Shown piece after piece: positions 35,267 through 46,489 of a stretch of 64,000 bases of DNA. Under the pieces are notes generated by a model. It worked only from the letters and a program-made list of their open reading frames with translations, was not told the origin of the DNA and searched no databases. Source of the stretch: Lumnitzera littorea (lineage: Eukaryota; Streptophyta; Magnoliopsida; Myrtales; Combretaceae); contig JAMXBB010000010.1 in NCBI GenBank assembly GCA_024138015.1, forward strand, positions 83,861,958 through 83,925,957, in the 5' to 3' direction. The translations under genes were made by a program, and so were the position numbers. Position 1 is the stretch's first letter. Every line of letters starts with the position of its first letter.

Positions 35267-37090
35267 TTGAATGCTTGCAATTTTAATGATTCGTTAGTAT
35301 TTATCCCTTTTTGTTGTCATAAAAATATATGTAAGATATCTAACATACCTAAAATTATAAGAAATAAAGAAGTATTTCAGAAAATCGAACCACTAGAAGG
35401 TTCGGTAAAAACTGAAATTAGAACCTTAGGAAATAAGATAGAAGAACTTGTACAAAGTATAACAAAATCCTGGCGACATCAACCTTCACATCCCCTTAAC
35501 CTAATAGTTGGTGATGCTTAGTTTGGTGTGCAAACTTAATCCAAATTGCAAAATATCAAAAATCATTTTACCATGCTATCTCAAAAACAACCTACCTCCA
35601 TTGAAGTTGCTTTAAAAGATGAAAATTGGATTAATGAAATGAAAGAAGAATTAAGTCAATTTCATAAAAATCAAGTTTGGACCTTAGTTCCTAAACCATC
35701 TAATAAAACAATAATTGGAACCAAATGGTTCTTTAAAAATAAGTTAGTTGAAAATGGCAAAGTTGTAAGAAACAAAGCAAGATTGGTAACCAAGGGATAT
35801 TCATAAGAAGAAGGTATAGATTCTGATGAAATTTATGCTCCTATTGCTAAATTAGAAGCTATTTGCCCATTGCTTTCTTTTTCTAGTTTTAAAAGTTTTA
35901 AATTATTTTAAATGGTTGTAAAAAGTGCTTTCTTAAATGGGTATATCAAAGAAGAAGTATATATAGAATCCCTCCCCCTTCCTTTGGATTTTGAAGATCC
36001 TTTTAAGGAAGGACATGTGTTTAAATTAAGAAAGGCTATTTACAGCTTAAAACATGCACCACAAACATGGTATGAATGACTTAGTATATATCTTATTAAA
36101 AATGGCTTTAATAGAGGTAAAATAGTACTACTCTATTTCTAAGGCATTTTGATAAGGATATTCTTGTGATTCAAATCTATGTTAGCTTTGGTTCTACTAA
36201 CAAAAGTTATTGCAAAGAATTTTCTAAGATGATGCAGGTCAAATTCAAAATGTCTATGATAGGAGTGCTAAACTTAAATGAAGGTATATCTATATACCAA
36301 GGGAAGTATACTTGACAAATCATAAAGAAATTTGGTTTTGAAAATGCCAAAGGAGCATCTGCTCTTATAAGCACTTCAACAAGATTGGATTTAAATCATA
36401 AAGGTAAGAAGGTAAATGAGAAATATTATTGGAGTCTTATTGGATCCTTGCTATACTTGATTGCATATAGACTTGATATCTTGTTTAGTATTTGTTTATG
36501 TGCTCGTTTTCAAAGTTCTTCGACTAAATTGTGTCTCATTGCTATTAAAAGAATTTTTAAACATCTTTTGAATATACCTAAGCTAGGCATATGGTTCTTA
36601 AAAATCAAAACGTAAATTTAGTTAGATATTTAGATGCGAATTATGCTTGTTGTAAAATTGATAAGAAGAGCACTTTTGATTCATGTCAATTTTTAGGTGA
36701 CAAGTTGGTTTCATGGTCATCTAAAAAACAAAATTTAGTAGCATTATCAATAGCTAAAGTAAAATACGTTTAAATTGGAAATTGTTGTGCTCAAATCTTG
36801 TAGATAAAACAACAAATGCTTGATTATGGCTTAAATTTTTAAAATATACTAATTAAATGTGATAATACAAGTGCCATTAATTTAACAAAAAAATCCAATA
36901 TATCATTCTAGATCTAAACATATAGAAATTCGGCATCATTTTATCAGAGATCATGTTTCAAATGGCGATATCTATGTTGCATTTGCACCAACTGAACTAC
37001 AATTTGCTAACATTTTACTAAACCCCTAGAAAGAATAAGATTTGAGTTTATTAGAAATGAATTAGCAATTTGTAATATGTTGTTTGGATT
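35267..37090 (+). pseudogene. Sirevirus RT-RNase H
   Basis: From 35546 the frame reads PTSIEVALKDENWINEMKEE, QVWTLVPKPSNKTIIGTKW and VRNKARLVTKGYS, the start of the copia RT domain, then, after a stop, LEAICPLLSF, SAFLNGYIKEEVYIES and LRKAIYSLKHAPQTWYE. The catalytic YVDDIIFGST region is reduced to YVSFGST (36178-36198), so both catalytic Asp codons are gone. RNase H follows (36385-36773: YWSLIGSLLYLIAYRLDILF, RYLDANYA, SWSSKKQNLVALS), then the usual HIEIRHHFIRDHV tail near 36920. Multiple stops and shifts. Confidence 0.85.
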
Positions 37091-37306
37091 AATTAGTGCA
37101 CAGCTTAATACATGTATTTCACTATATACATATAAGTAACATTAACTGACTAACTCACGTTGGTCTCATAAGTTGATTAACTCTTATTTTCCCTCGTTCT
37201 CGAATAAGGATAGAAATGTCCCTTCAACTACTTCTTCCCTTTCAATTCTTAAACCCTTACTCCTTTCCTTTCGAATCTAAAACCCTCACTTATCTTTTTA
37301 CTAAGT

Positions 37307-39955
37307 ATGGCACCAAAAAGATTTGTCTCCTCAAAAGGAAAAGAAAAAATAACAAGCAAAAACCAAGAATCCTCCTTTATTTCTCCGAAATCCTAAAAGA
37401 TGATGAAATCATCTTAGGAGCAAGCTCTCAATTTGAAGAAAATAAAAAAGGAAGTTTAAGTCAAGGTTGAGTCTATTAAGAAACAACACCATCAATCAAA
37501 CGTTGGAATGTCTTTTTATGATCTTGCGTTTCTTGATATTCCTTTCTCTAAAAAGCATGGATTTTACTGGAATGAATTCGTGGATAACTTAGGCTGTCTA
37601 GGGTTGCTGAATTTGCAAGAAAGTGTTAATGTAGATGTTATGGGAGAATTCTACAATAATCTTTTGACTAATTTAGAAACTAAGACTTTAACTACTTTGG
37701 TATTGGATGCTGACATAGAAATTACCATGAAAGATTTGATAGAATGTTTTGATCTAAAAGATTTGTCTAATGATAAAGAATTGGTGAGAATGAATAAAGA
37801 AAATGTGCTCACTCTTTTAAATAAAGGAGTTGAGGTTGATTATGGAAGAGTTGCATCTATTTTTAATTTTGAATTAATAGTCAGAATCTTACATAAGGCT
37901 GTTCTAAGTTATATCTTACCCCATAAAGGGAGTTTTACAATAGTCACTGTAGAAGATGCAATTATCATTCTTGCAATGATAAAAAGAAAGAATTTGGATT
38001 TACCCACAAAAATTTTAAGACACATTGGAAAAAGTAGATCAAGCATGCCATATGTAAATGTCATCATGAAATTGTTGAGGTTTAAAGGTTTTAGGATACC
38101 TTAAGGAGAGAATGACATTAAGACATTAAAGAAAATTGGTGAAAAAGTTATTCTATACATAAGAATACAAGTGAAGGATTTTTATGGTATTCTAATGATG
38201 GTGCACATTATGTGCACCTTAAGCACAAAAAGAAATCTTTTGGTAAGTCTTTAGAAAGTGCACTAATTAAGGGGAAGCCTTATGAACAAACAAAACCTTT
38301 TGTAGAAGGTTCTCAAAAGAAAAAGCAGGATGAACTTCTACAACGATTGATTGGTTCCCTTGATCAACTATCCTCTATAATTAACAAAGATGAAATTTAA
38401 GGTTCTACAAAAACTCAAACACAGAATTTGTCTAAAGTTTCTATTAATGAAATCTCGACAAAGTTGTCCAAGTTCTTGCAGAAACACCTTGACAATGTGT
38501 TGGATGCCAAATTTGAGCCTTTTAAAAAGGAAAGTCAATTACTGCTAAATCAACAATTTAGTGATGCAACCATGACCTTAGAAGCTACTATAGAGTAGAA
38601 ACTGAATGAGGTTGAGGTTAAAATAAACGAAGGTTTTGATGATATCAGATTACACCTCAACAAAATGAAGTTTCCAAAGTTTACTCAAGAACTTGCTAAT
38701 ACCACTAGCGGGATGAAACATACGGAGAAACCTCTAAGACGAATGAGTATGAAGTTACAACAATATCTGAAACAATTGGATATCTATACAGTTGAACTTT
38801 ACTTAGACTAAGATTCTACTGCTACTATGATGTATTACTAGCCAGCAGTCCCATTACTCGCGTATGCCTCCGAGGCCTCCAGTCCCTCTCCTAAAGAATT
38901 CTCTTTCGGTAACCTACTGACGACGAGAAATTGTACATCTAAGAAAGGTAGTTGAACTCCCTAAGCTCCCCACATTATCATACATTGATCTGTACACTCG
39001 ATGGTAATGATGCCGACCATTCCCTTGTTGAGGACCCTATGTCGAGTACTCCGACCAATTGCTATTGAGAATCTCTTGTCAAATGACCAGAGACTCACTT
39101 AAACAGCTGAGTAGTTTTCTCTTGGCATACTACCATCTCTTTCTTCCCGGCCCCTTTAGTGCCGTAACATTTTAACCCTTCCTACCTATTATGCTTAGAG
39201 AATTTTTGTACGGGACCAATATTGTATTGCCAGTTGTCCACCTCATCTAAAATTTAACTACTTTTCCATTTTTTATTTGTTGTCCTTTTTACCTTTTTTG
39301 TATGTACCAAGAATCCCCTTTTTGTAAATACTTTCTTCTAATTTCTTTATTTGTAATGCTACCCTAGAGACTTACTATAAATAATCCTTTTCTCTTGTAA
39401 ACCAGAGATAACTTACATCTTAATACTAAATACTCTATTCTTGTGAGACAATCCTCTTTAAGTTCATACCCCTTACACTCTTATCTAATCTTGTCAAGTA
39501 GCTCAAGATTAGTGGCGGGTGGACCTTGACACCAACTTGTGCATCATATTAAGTGAGGTGTCAAGTCGTGTTGTGTTCGTTGGTGAGTTACATCCTCCGA
39601 GTAGCTTCATGTCAGTTACTTTTGTTCGATTGTGGACCATTTCCTTCTAATTTTCTTCAATATCTTGAAGGATCCATTTCAGTTCATTTCTGCTCCGATA
39701 AGTCCTAGTGATAATTGAGCTCCTAGGCACACTACATTGCATTGAAGAAATTACAAAAGGAATTGAAGGATTTCATTCTGATACACCTTCCAGATTATGT
39801 CAAACCTATTCATCCATCACCAAAGATCATTTTTCTTGATGATGAACCTTCTAATCCCACATAAAAGGCCACCTACAATCCTTTTGTTGATCTATCTTAC
39901 CAAACTAAACATTTAACTTCTTCCTCCTCCTAGAAGAAATCCAGAAAACAGTTGT
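37307..39955 (+). pseudogene. Env-like third ORF of the Sirevirus
   Basis: Starts with a lysine-rich MAPKRFVSSKGKEK segment, changes frame, and has a 198-codon open block at 37508-38104. That block contains VMGEFYNNL, then ILHKAVLSYILPHKGSFT and SRSSMPYVNVIMKLLRFKGF, matching the domain shared by Sirevirus env-like proteins and 'putative plant transposon proteins'. A coiled-coil part (38280-38760) and a serine-rich C-terminal end (39740-39955) follow. An LTR-like insertion at about 38826-39730 and several stops break it. The function of this ORF is not known in any plant element; nothing suggests it is an active envelope here. Confidence 0.65.
38826..39730. mobile_element. LTR-like insertion in the env-like ORF
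   Basis: Coding-like sequence before (up to about 38825) and after (from about 39735) belongs together, whereas this block has higher GC at its left end, a TATAAATA box at about 39376 and a mixed leader-like end, as a small LTR would. Start and end are estimated from where the env-like reading is lost and regained; no clean target duplication was found. It may be a solo LTR. Confidence 0.45.
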
Positions 39956-40148
39956 TTAGTTTTACTTCATTTGTGCTATTGTTAAATGTTGTTAGACTTG
40001 TTTCTCATTTTGGCAAATGCTTGTTTAATGGTACTTTGATAAATGCTATGCTTATTTTGATGATTCCTTTGATTTACCCCGATGATAACAAAAAGAGGGA
40101 GACAAGGCATTCAATTTTATTTCTACATCAATATGTTTTATTATCATC

Positions 40149-40162
40149 AAAAAGGGGGAGAA
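40149..40162 (+). other. Polypurine tract of the Sirevirus
   Basis: AAAAAGGGGGAGAA directly before the 3' LTR start TGTTAGG. A second purine tract (AAAAAGAGGGAGA) lies at 40090-40102; several polypurine tracts upstream of the 3' LTR are a Sirevirus trait. Confidence 0.85.
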
Positions 40163-41249
40163 TGTTAGGATTCTCTCTAATATGGTCTTGATGATAACAA
40201 AAAGGGAAATATGATGTTATTCGTATCAATTAAGTGTTTACAAGAAACCATCTTTGTGCATGTAAAAGTTTCAATAGAAGCTTCACACATTTGTTCAAAT
40301 AAGCAATTGATGACAATGGAAGCTATGAATAGTAGAAGTATAAGTACAAGGTGATGTGCTTAACTAATTCAGTAGAAGCGATAGTAGAAGGTTAACTCCT
40401 AAATCAATAGAAGGTTAATCTAAGAAGACCCAACTCTACTAGTTAATTATATTTAGAAAGTATAATTAACTCGTTCCACTTAAATAGAAATATTATATTT
40501 AGGGATAAGAAAAGATCACAACTAAATTGTTTCCTAACTAACTAAATGATACGGATAATGATGATTGTTGAGCAGATCTTAGCCAAAGTGATGATTCTTC
40601 CACTTCTAACTAACAACCTGCAACAAATCAAGAAAGGTTAGATAATAAAGTTGATTTTGAGGAGGAATATCCTATTTCAACTGTTGAAACATGAAGATAT
40701 AAATAAGCAACTTATAAAGCTAAAGGAGTAGTGAAAAAAATATATGAAATTCATATAGTTACAAGTGCTAGTGTGAAAGTGTTGAATATTCATAATTCTT
40801 ATTTTTTCTTATCTTCAAATTTCTGTGAACTTGAGAAGTATTGTGTTAAGTTTGTATCTTTAAAAGAGGTTGATTATACTGTAGCTTGTGATTAATCTAG
40901 TTAGAGGCTAATGAGACGGGATAGTTGATGGCAAAGGTCGAGAAGACCTAATTGTGTAAACTCTTTTAAAGATTGATTGATTTGATTTAGTGGAACAATT
41001 AATGAAGACGACCAGATCCCCAGCAGTGGAGCTAGAGGAGAGGACTAACTCATAAGGTAGAATCTCTATAAAATCTTGCGTTTGATCTTCTTTTTTTATC
41101 TTTTATTATTTGTTTACATTTTGCTCTTTAGTATAATCAAATTATTTCTATTACAATTATTTTAAGGGGTGTTTAGTCTTTTACATTTTTTCTTTAATTT
41201 TTTGAAACAATCACTTCACTCCCCTTTTGATTGTTAAATGGGACCAACA
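40163..41249 (+). repeat. 3' LTR of the Sirevirus
   Basis: Begins TGTTAGGATTCTCTC after the polypurine tract and contains 'gatgataacaaaaaggga' near its start. The end is placed at GGGACCAACA (41249), where it meets the minus-strand gypsy gag. The stretch before it ('cacttcactcccctttt') has the pyrimidine-rich look of Sirevirus LTR ends. The end point is an estimate because the 5' LTR is absent. Confidence 0.6.
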
Positions 41250-43640
41250 AGGTCATTACCTCTTCTTGGTTAATATAAACATAAGTCTCCTCTTTCTCTT
41301 CAACTTCAACTTTTTTAGCATTCTTCTCCGCCTTTAGCCTACTCTCGTCGGTACTATCCACTATATCTCTTTCGAGCAACATTGGTTCAGACACTCTGTA
41401 GTCATACATCCAAAACCTAAGCATTTGAAGTACTTCACCTCGCTTGTCGTCCATCTAAAGGTTTATCCCTTCTCATATGTCTTTGAGGTTGGCCTATTCT
41501 CAGCTTAGCTCTACTGGCTTGCTCGACCTGGTTGACCTGCTTGGCTACTATTAGGTTGGTCATATCTTTCCTCGTCTTAGGACGGTCTCCTTGGCTCGGC
41601 GTGAGCAAGTTGGTATAAAGCAAGAGTTTGGGAAAATATCAGCTCAAGTCGACTTAGAGCATTTTTACTCTACTTTTCAACCTTCTACATTATCTTAATG
41701 GCCTCTTCGAGTATACAGAACCTTTATATTTCTACAATGTTACGAATCTCATATTTAAGTTCAAAAATGAACCTCGATACTAAGCAAGCTTTGGGTTCAT
41801 CTATATCGGCTTAGATTATCAACATTTAAAATTCTCTCACATAGTCATCAATAGACCCAAGGTTGTTAAACTCGCGATTCTACTTAGAATCTTTACAAGG
41901 TTTGTAAAATCGAAACGTAGAAACGTAAGTTTCTATGATTAATGTAAAATAGCTTTAGAAAATTACGGATATACTTATAGTAATTATTTAAAACTTAAAA
42001 TACATGATAGAAATTAAAAAAAATGAAGAAATTAAGTTTTTGTTTCCATAAAAATTCTTAATATATAATCTAACGTATACAAAAAAAGGATAAATATAGT
42101 TAAAACTAAACTTTTGTCTATTTTTTTTATAAAAAAGGTGTAAATTAAAAAGAACCAAACATTTCAACTCATTTTAAATTATTGCTAGTATAAAATAAAG
42201 TATATTGTAAACTTTGTTATTGGAGTTAAAATTTAGATAAAAACTATGAACATAAAATAAGAGATTGAGAGAGAAAGAAAGGGGTAAAAAATTAGAATAT
42301 GATATGATAGACCTTGCAATGCCTTAATAGTTGATGGCTTATAAAAGGCTACTTGTATTTTTTTTTCCTTTAATTTTTTAGTCCATTCAACTTAGATATA
42401 TAGAAATGGTAAATTTAGTCAAAAACATAAATTTTTATCGAGTTTATATATAAACTTGGTTTAAAATGTAAGTCTCTATACAAAAAAAGATTCTACACCT
42501 AAGTTAACTCAAAAGAGCCACCTAAAATCATAAACTTGTAGAATCGCATAGGTAAAATCACGATTTTGACAACTATGTCATAGATCGGTTTCCTTAGTGA
42601 AGTTCCTATAACTTTACAAATGTATCATATAAGTAAGTCTCGAGCACAAATCTTCCCATCAGCAATCTCTTCATTTCTTCCCAAGTTCGTATACCTTGTC
42701 TTCTATCTCTTACTCTACTTGCATTCAAATTCTTCCATCACACAGTAGCATATCCAAAAAATTCAAGTGTAACAAGTCGCACTTTAACAGTATTAGTGTA
42801 TCCATAGCAGTTAAATACTTTCTCTTCCCACTCTAAATATTCATATGTATCTCTACTTCCATTGAAGGGTAGAATTTAGACCTCGACATTGTTTAGTCCA
42901 CAAGGAGCTTAACGTCATTGCTCTTACACTTTGTAATATTTAACCTCTTCTTCCTCCTCTTCGTATTCTTTGACATCTACCTTCGCATAATCCTCCTCAA
43001 TCTCTTCTAACTCCAACCTTTGTCTAATAGCTCAATCTACAACTCATCTAGTTTAATGGGGTCGAACTGGGCAATCAGCTTGGCCATCTTGGCCATATCA
43101 TCTCTTAAGAACATTTTCAGGTAGGTTATGATGTGGTACACCCTTTGGTTGTTTGTTGACTTGCATCGTAGTAACCAAACTCTCAATAAGATTAGTGAAT
43201 CTGTTAAGCTTATCATTGATTGACCCAAGAGTGTTACTATCATTTTGACCTTGACCAGCATGACCACCATTACTCTGGTCACCATAACACCTTGAACACA
43301 CGAATCTAACATATTGTAATACTTCTCTAACAAATTAACAATACAATATACAATAAACACTTCTTCTTACTACTTAAAACCTTGCTAAGTTTCTTTAACA
43401 ACTTCAACACCCAACACACACATGGATATCACAGAAATGAACTTGCTTTGTTTTTGCAGTAGGAAAAGTGGTAAAACCAAGTAACGGCAGAAACTACACT
43501 TACTAGCCTACAAATCTTCACTTTACAACTTCAAAACTTACTTCACTCAACACACTGTAACAGCTATAGAAGGAACATAGCAACCACTAATAGCAAACAT
43601 GAACAAAACTTCACTACAACTTTATGCACTCCCTTTCGGA
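41250..43640 (-). pseudogene. Second minus-strand gypsy gag
   Basis: From the primer site the gag N-terminal part reads in the 43360-43037 region (INDKLNRFTNLIESLVTT), then TVWWKNLNASRVRDRRQGIR and TWEEMKRLLMGRFV at about 42740-42620, a typical plant gypsy gag core. After the inverted-repeat element (41863-42572) it resumes as SIDDYVREF. A zinc knuckle reads YFKCLGFGCMTTEC at about 41440-41395, again with tyrosine for the first cysteine and with the GH pair changed to GC. An acidic/lysine-rich tail follows to 41250, where the Sirevirus LTR cuts it. No pol is present on this side. Confidence 0.7.
41863..42572 (-). mobile_element. Terminal-inverted-repeat element, copy A (710 bp)
   Basis: Ends read TTGTTAAACTCGCGATT and, on the other strand, TTGTCAAAATCGTGATTTTA; the two are imperfect inverted copies. 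The body is AT-rich and non-coding. It sits inside the gypsy gag, whose reading resumes on the other side. The copy at 48517-49195 matches it in reverse orientation along its length. Superfamily is open; no convincing target duplication was found. Confidence 0.7.
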
Positions 43641-43644
43641 ACTG

Positions 43645-43657
43645 TGCTTTGATACTA
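43645..43657 (-). other. Primer binding site (initiator Met-tRNA type)
   Basis: The minus strand reads TAGTATCAAAGCA, one change from the TGGTATCAAAGCA site at 13659. It lies between the gag remnant and the LTR at 43665. Confidence 0.75.
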
Positions 43658-43664
43658 ACAAAGT

Positions 43665-44518
43665 TGATGTGTCTTCAAGGTTGTACACATGGAGAGGCAC
43701 CACAATGAATGAGAACTAAAAAAAAAAAAGTAAAAGGGTTTAGCAAATTCGGGCAGCTACCAATTAGATATGACGCACCAATTGATCTTACTTAGCTTAC
43801 AATTCGCCGGTTGTGACTCATGGTTCAAACTATAAGATTACTCGCTACTACTTTTTACTAAAGGAAATAGATAAAAGTTGAGATAGAGTGAGAACACTTG
43901 GGTTAGTTAAGAAAGAAATTAGTAATATTCAATAATGTAATGATGTGTCTGCGTACAAGTAAATGTAATTTATATACTAGCTCCACTATGGTTACAAGGC
44001 ATACATGGAAAAAACAAAAGGGAAATTTACGAATAGTATACATAAAACATACTAAAAAGAACAAAGAATATTTTGAACAGAAAGACTAAGGAATCGTTGG
44101 AATATCATGCCAAAAGACACGTATTAGGGGGTCAGAGGCTTACAATGTAGTCAGCTAACTTGTAATGAATGCTGAGACCGCTTGGTAGTTGTAGGATCCT
44201 ACTTGGATAAAGTTAGAAAGGGGGTCATCAATCAGAGTTGACTTGGTTAGGTTCAGGTTAAAGCTTGATCTATGAGGAACACTCTGATCCTTTCTTAGTT
44301 AAGTGTTTCAGCAGCTCAACTTAAATAAAGCTTTGATGTTGGTCAGCTTGGGAACTATCTGGATCATGGTATAAGCTCGGTGTTCAAGTTGGTAGTAGCA
44401 TAAAAGATAGAGATCGGAATAAGAATCCTTATCCTGAATGGGGGTTTCAAGCTAGTATTTTCGTGTGAGTCCTTTAGCTTAGCTGCATGTAATTGGTTTG
44501 AGGAATTTATACCTATCA
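43665..44518 (-). repeat. 5' LTR of the second gypsy element
   Basis: Starts TGATGTGTCTTC and ends TTATACCTATCA on the plus strand, similar in length and terminal bases to the 918-bp LTR at 13675-14592 but not obviously alike inside. It adjoins the primer site. The partner LTR is missing, so the ends are inferred. Confidence 0.6.
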
Positions 44519-44639
44519 CCTAAACTACATTTGATGCCCACAAAACCAACAGTTACCACCCACACGGTTTCTCTAAAGGAGCTAGATGAGAAGAGAAGGA
44601 ATATATATATATAATCTTGGTGTAACAAATCGTTTATCC

Positions 44640-45835
44640 CTAATAATAAGTGCAACTAAAGGAGATTGAGCATGTTAGTAGTTGAAGGAGATGCCATAGA
44701 TGAGATAGAAGAAGTTGTGGAGGACTTGGAGGTAGACCTTGAGAAGATGTTATTTTAGTACTTTAAGCCTTAAAAGACATTGATAATTGTGACACGAGAA
44801 AAATGAAATTAAATGTACTTGCACATACTATCAACACATTAAACTTTGTGAATTTGAGGTTAGTGAAGGGATTAGACTATGAATTGGAGCTCATTACTCC
44901 ATTGTGAGCGACCTTATCTAATGGTTCAAAATTGATGAGCTCTTATAAGTTACCACAATTTGAATGGGTGATGCAAGATATCAAGTTTATTATTGAAGTT
45001 CACACACTTCTATTAATAGAATGTGGTTTGGTCTTGGGAGTACCATGATTAGTTCAACTGGGTACCATATAATGGAACTCTAAGTTGATGACAATGGAAC
45101 TAGGATTGTCAGGTAACAATTGTAGATTACAAGGAATGGAATAATTTCTAACCATACTACTAGGTAAGAGTTTATCTAAGTTTATTACTCATTCTAGTAG
45201 TAAGGTTATGTTGCAATGTTGGGTTGTTAAGTGTGAAAAAAGTGAGGATGGCTAGATTTATAGCATGTTAAGCCCTAGTATAATCGATTTGTTAGAAGAA
45301 TATGAAGATTTATTTATGGAACCATACTTATTACCTTCTAGTAGAGAGCAAGATCACCGAATCTACCTGCAAAAGAATACCCATCCAACTAATCTTATAC
45401 CATATCACCACTTTACAATGTAGAAGAATGTGCTTAAAGAAATGGTTGGTAAAATGTTAAAAAATAAGAGGGGTTATTAGCCCTATCTATAGCCCTTTTG
45501 CCTCTCCTATAGTATTAGTGAAGAAAAAGAAAAACAACAAAAAAAAAAGTAAAGAAAAACAATCCATGGAGGAAGTCTATCAATTATAAAGATTTGACTA
45601 AGTTGCTCATAAGAGACATATCTCCTATACCACTCATTGAAGACCTTTTTGATAAGTTGAATGGATCTTGTTATTATACAAAGTGGGATTTACCCTCCCA
45701 GTAATACCAAATTCATATGCATTCTAATGATGTATATAAAAAAATTTTAAGATACATAAAAAATACTATGAATTTTTAATTATGCCTTTTAGCTTAACGT
45801 ATACTCCTTAGCATACTAAAGGCTTATGAATCATG
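44640..45835 (+). pseudogene. Gypsy protease-RT remnant
   Basis: From about 45290 the plus strand reads LLEEYEDLFMEPYLLPSSRE, then DHRIYLQKNTHPTNLIPY, SPIYSPFASPIVLVKKKKNN and, at about 45580, SINYKDLTKLLIRDISPIPL with LIEDLFDKLNGS following; this is the start of the RT domain of a chromovirus-like gypsy element. Upstream text at 44900-45250 fits the protease-RT linker. The catalytic YVDD region is not reached; the remnant ends at about 45835. Many stops and shifts. It is on the opposite strand to the gag and LTR just before it. Confidence 0.75.
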
Positions 45836-45965
45836 TCTTTAGGATCCTACAACTACCAAGTGGCTGAGCAAGATCCTATAACTCTGACCAATGACCCTCT
45901 TTTAACTTCATTCGAGCAGGATCCTACAATAACCAATTACGTAGGATCCTACAACTCTTACATAA
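45836..45965 (-). repeat. Inverted fragment related to the LTR at 43665-44518
   Basis: On the minus strand it reads 'cttggtagttgtaggatcct' and 'gagggtcattggtcagagtt', matching 'cttggtagttgtaggatcct' and 'gggggtcatcaatcagagtt' at 44180-44240. It is thus an inverted, partial relative of that LTR. The word gtaggatcctac occurs several times in it, partly as a palindrome. Confidence 0.6.
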
Positions 45966-46489
45966 TTTTTTATGTTTCTACTAGTAAATCAAAAACTAAT
46001 ATATTTTTGTAGTATAAATGGTGGGAAGGTACAACTAAGACATACTAAGTCTAAAATGAATCCATAAAACCCATTAATAAAACAAGTGATGTTACTTGTT
46101 TGAATTTTAAACCAATGTACTAATTCTATTGTATTACATTGTTTGAGTTTCTAGATAAAAATACGTTTAGTATCAAGAGATACGAGTGATCTATTAACAT
46201 GAATTCTTAGCTCTGGAAGGACGCATCATCTTTGGCTTTATGTAAAAAATAGTGACAATGAAAATGAGAAACTTTAAGTTCTAGGGATATTTAAGTAGTA
46301 TGTATGGAGAAATATTCAATTAAATTAATATGCCTCGTGGATCAACGTATAAGTAATAATAAAATTTTAATACGTAATAATAAAAAAATATAATTGCTAA
46401 AAATATACAAATTATATTTTCACGTATTAAAAATTTTATTAATATTTATACGCTATTTTTAATATGTTCGAAAAATTTTAGTACTTTGG
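45966..46489. other. Unassigned AT-rich stretch
   Basis: No gene or known repeat recognised. The left edge of the following LTR-like repeat may lie inside this segment. Confidence 0.4.

Larger units (their letters stand above)
35267..41249 (+). mobile_element. 5'-truncated Sirevirus-type Ty1/copia element
   Basis: Contains, in order, the end of the integrase-RT linker, RT, RNase H, an env-like ORF, polypurine tracts and a 3' LTR. Gag, protease and integrase core are missing and no 5' LTR is seen. The linker text SWRHQPSHPLNLIVGDA just before the RT, an ORF after pol and the repeated 'gatgataacaaaaag' plus polypurine signals are typical for Sireviruses (Maximus/SIRE lineage). A separate LTR-like insertion interrupts the env-like ORF. 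Confidence 0.8.
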
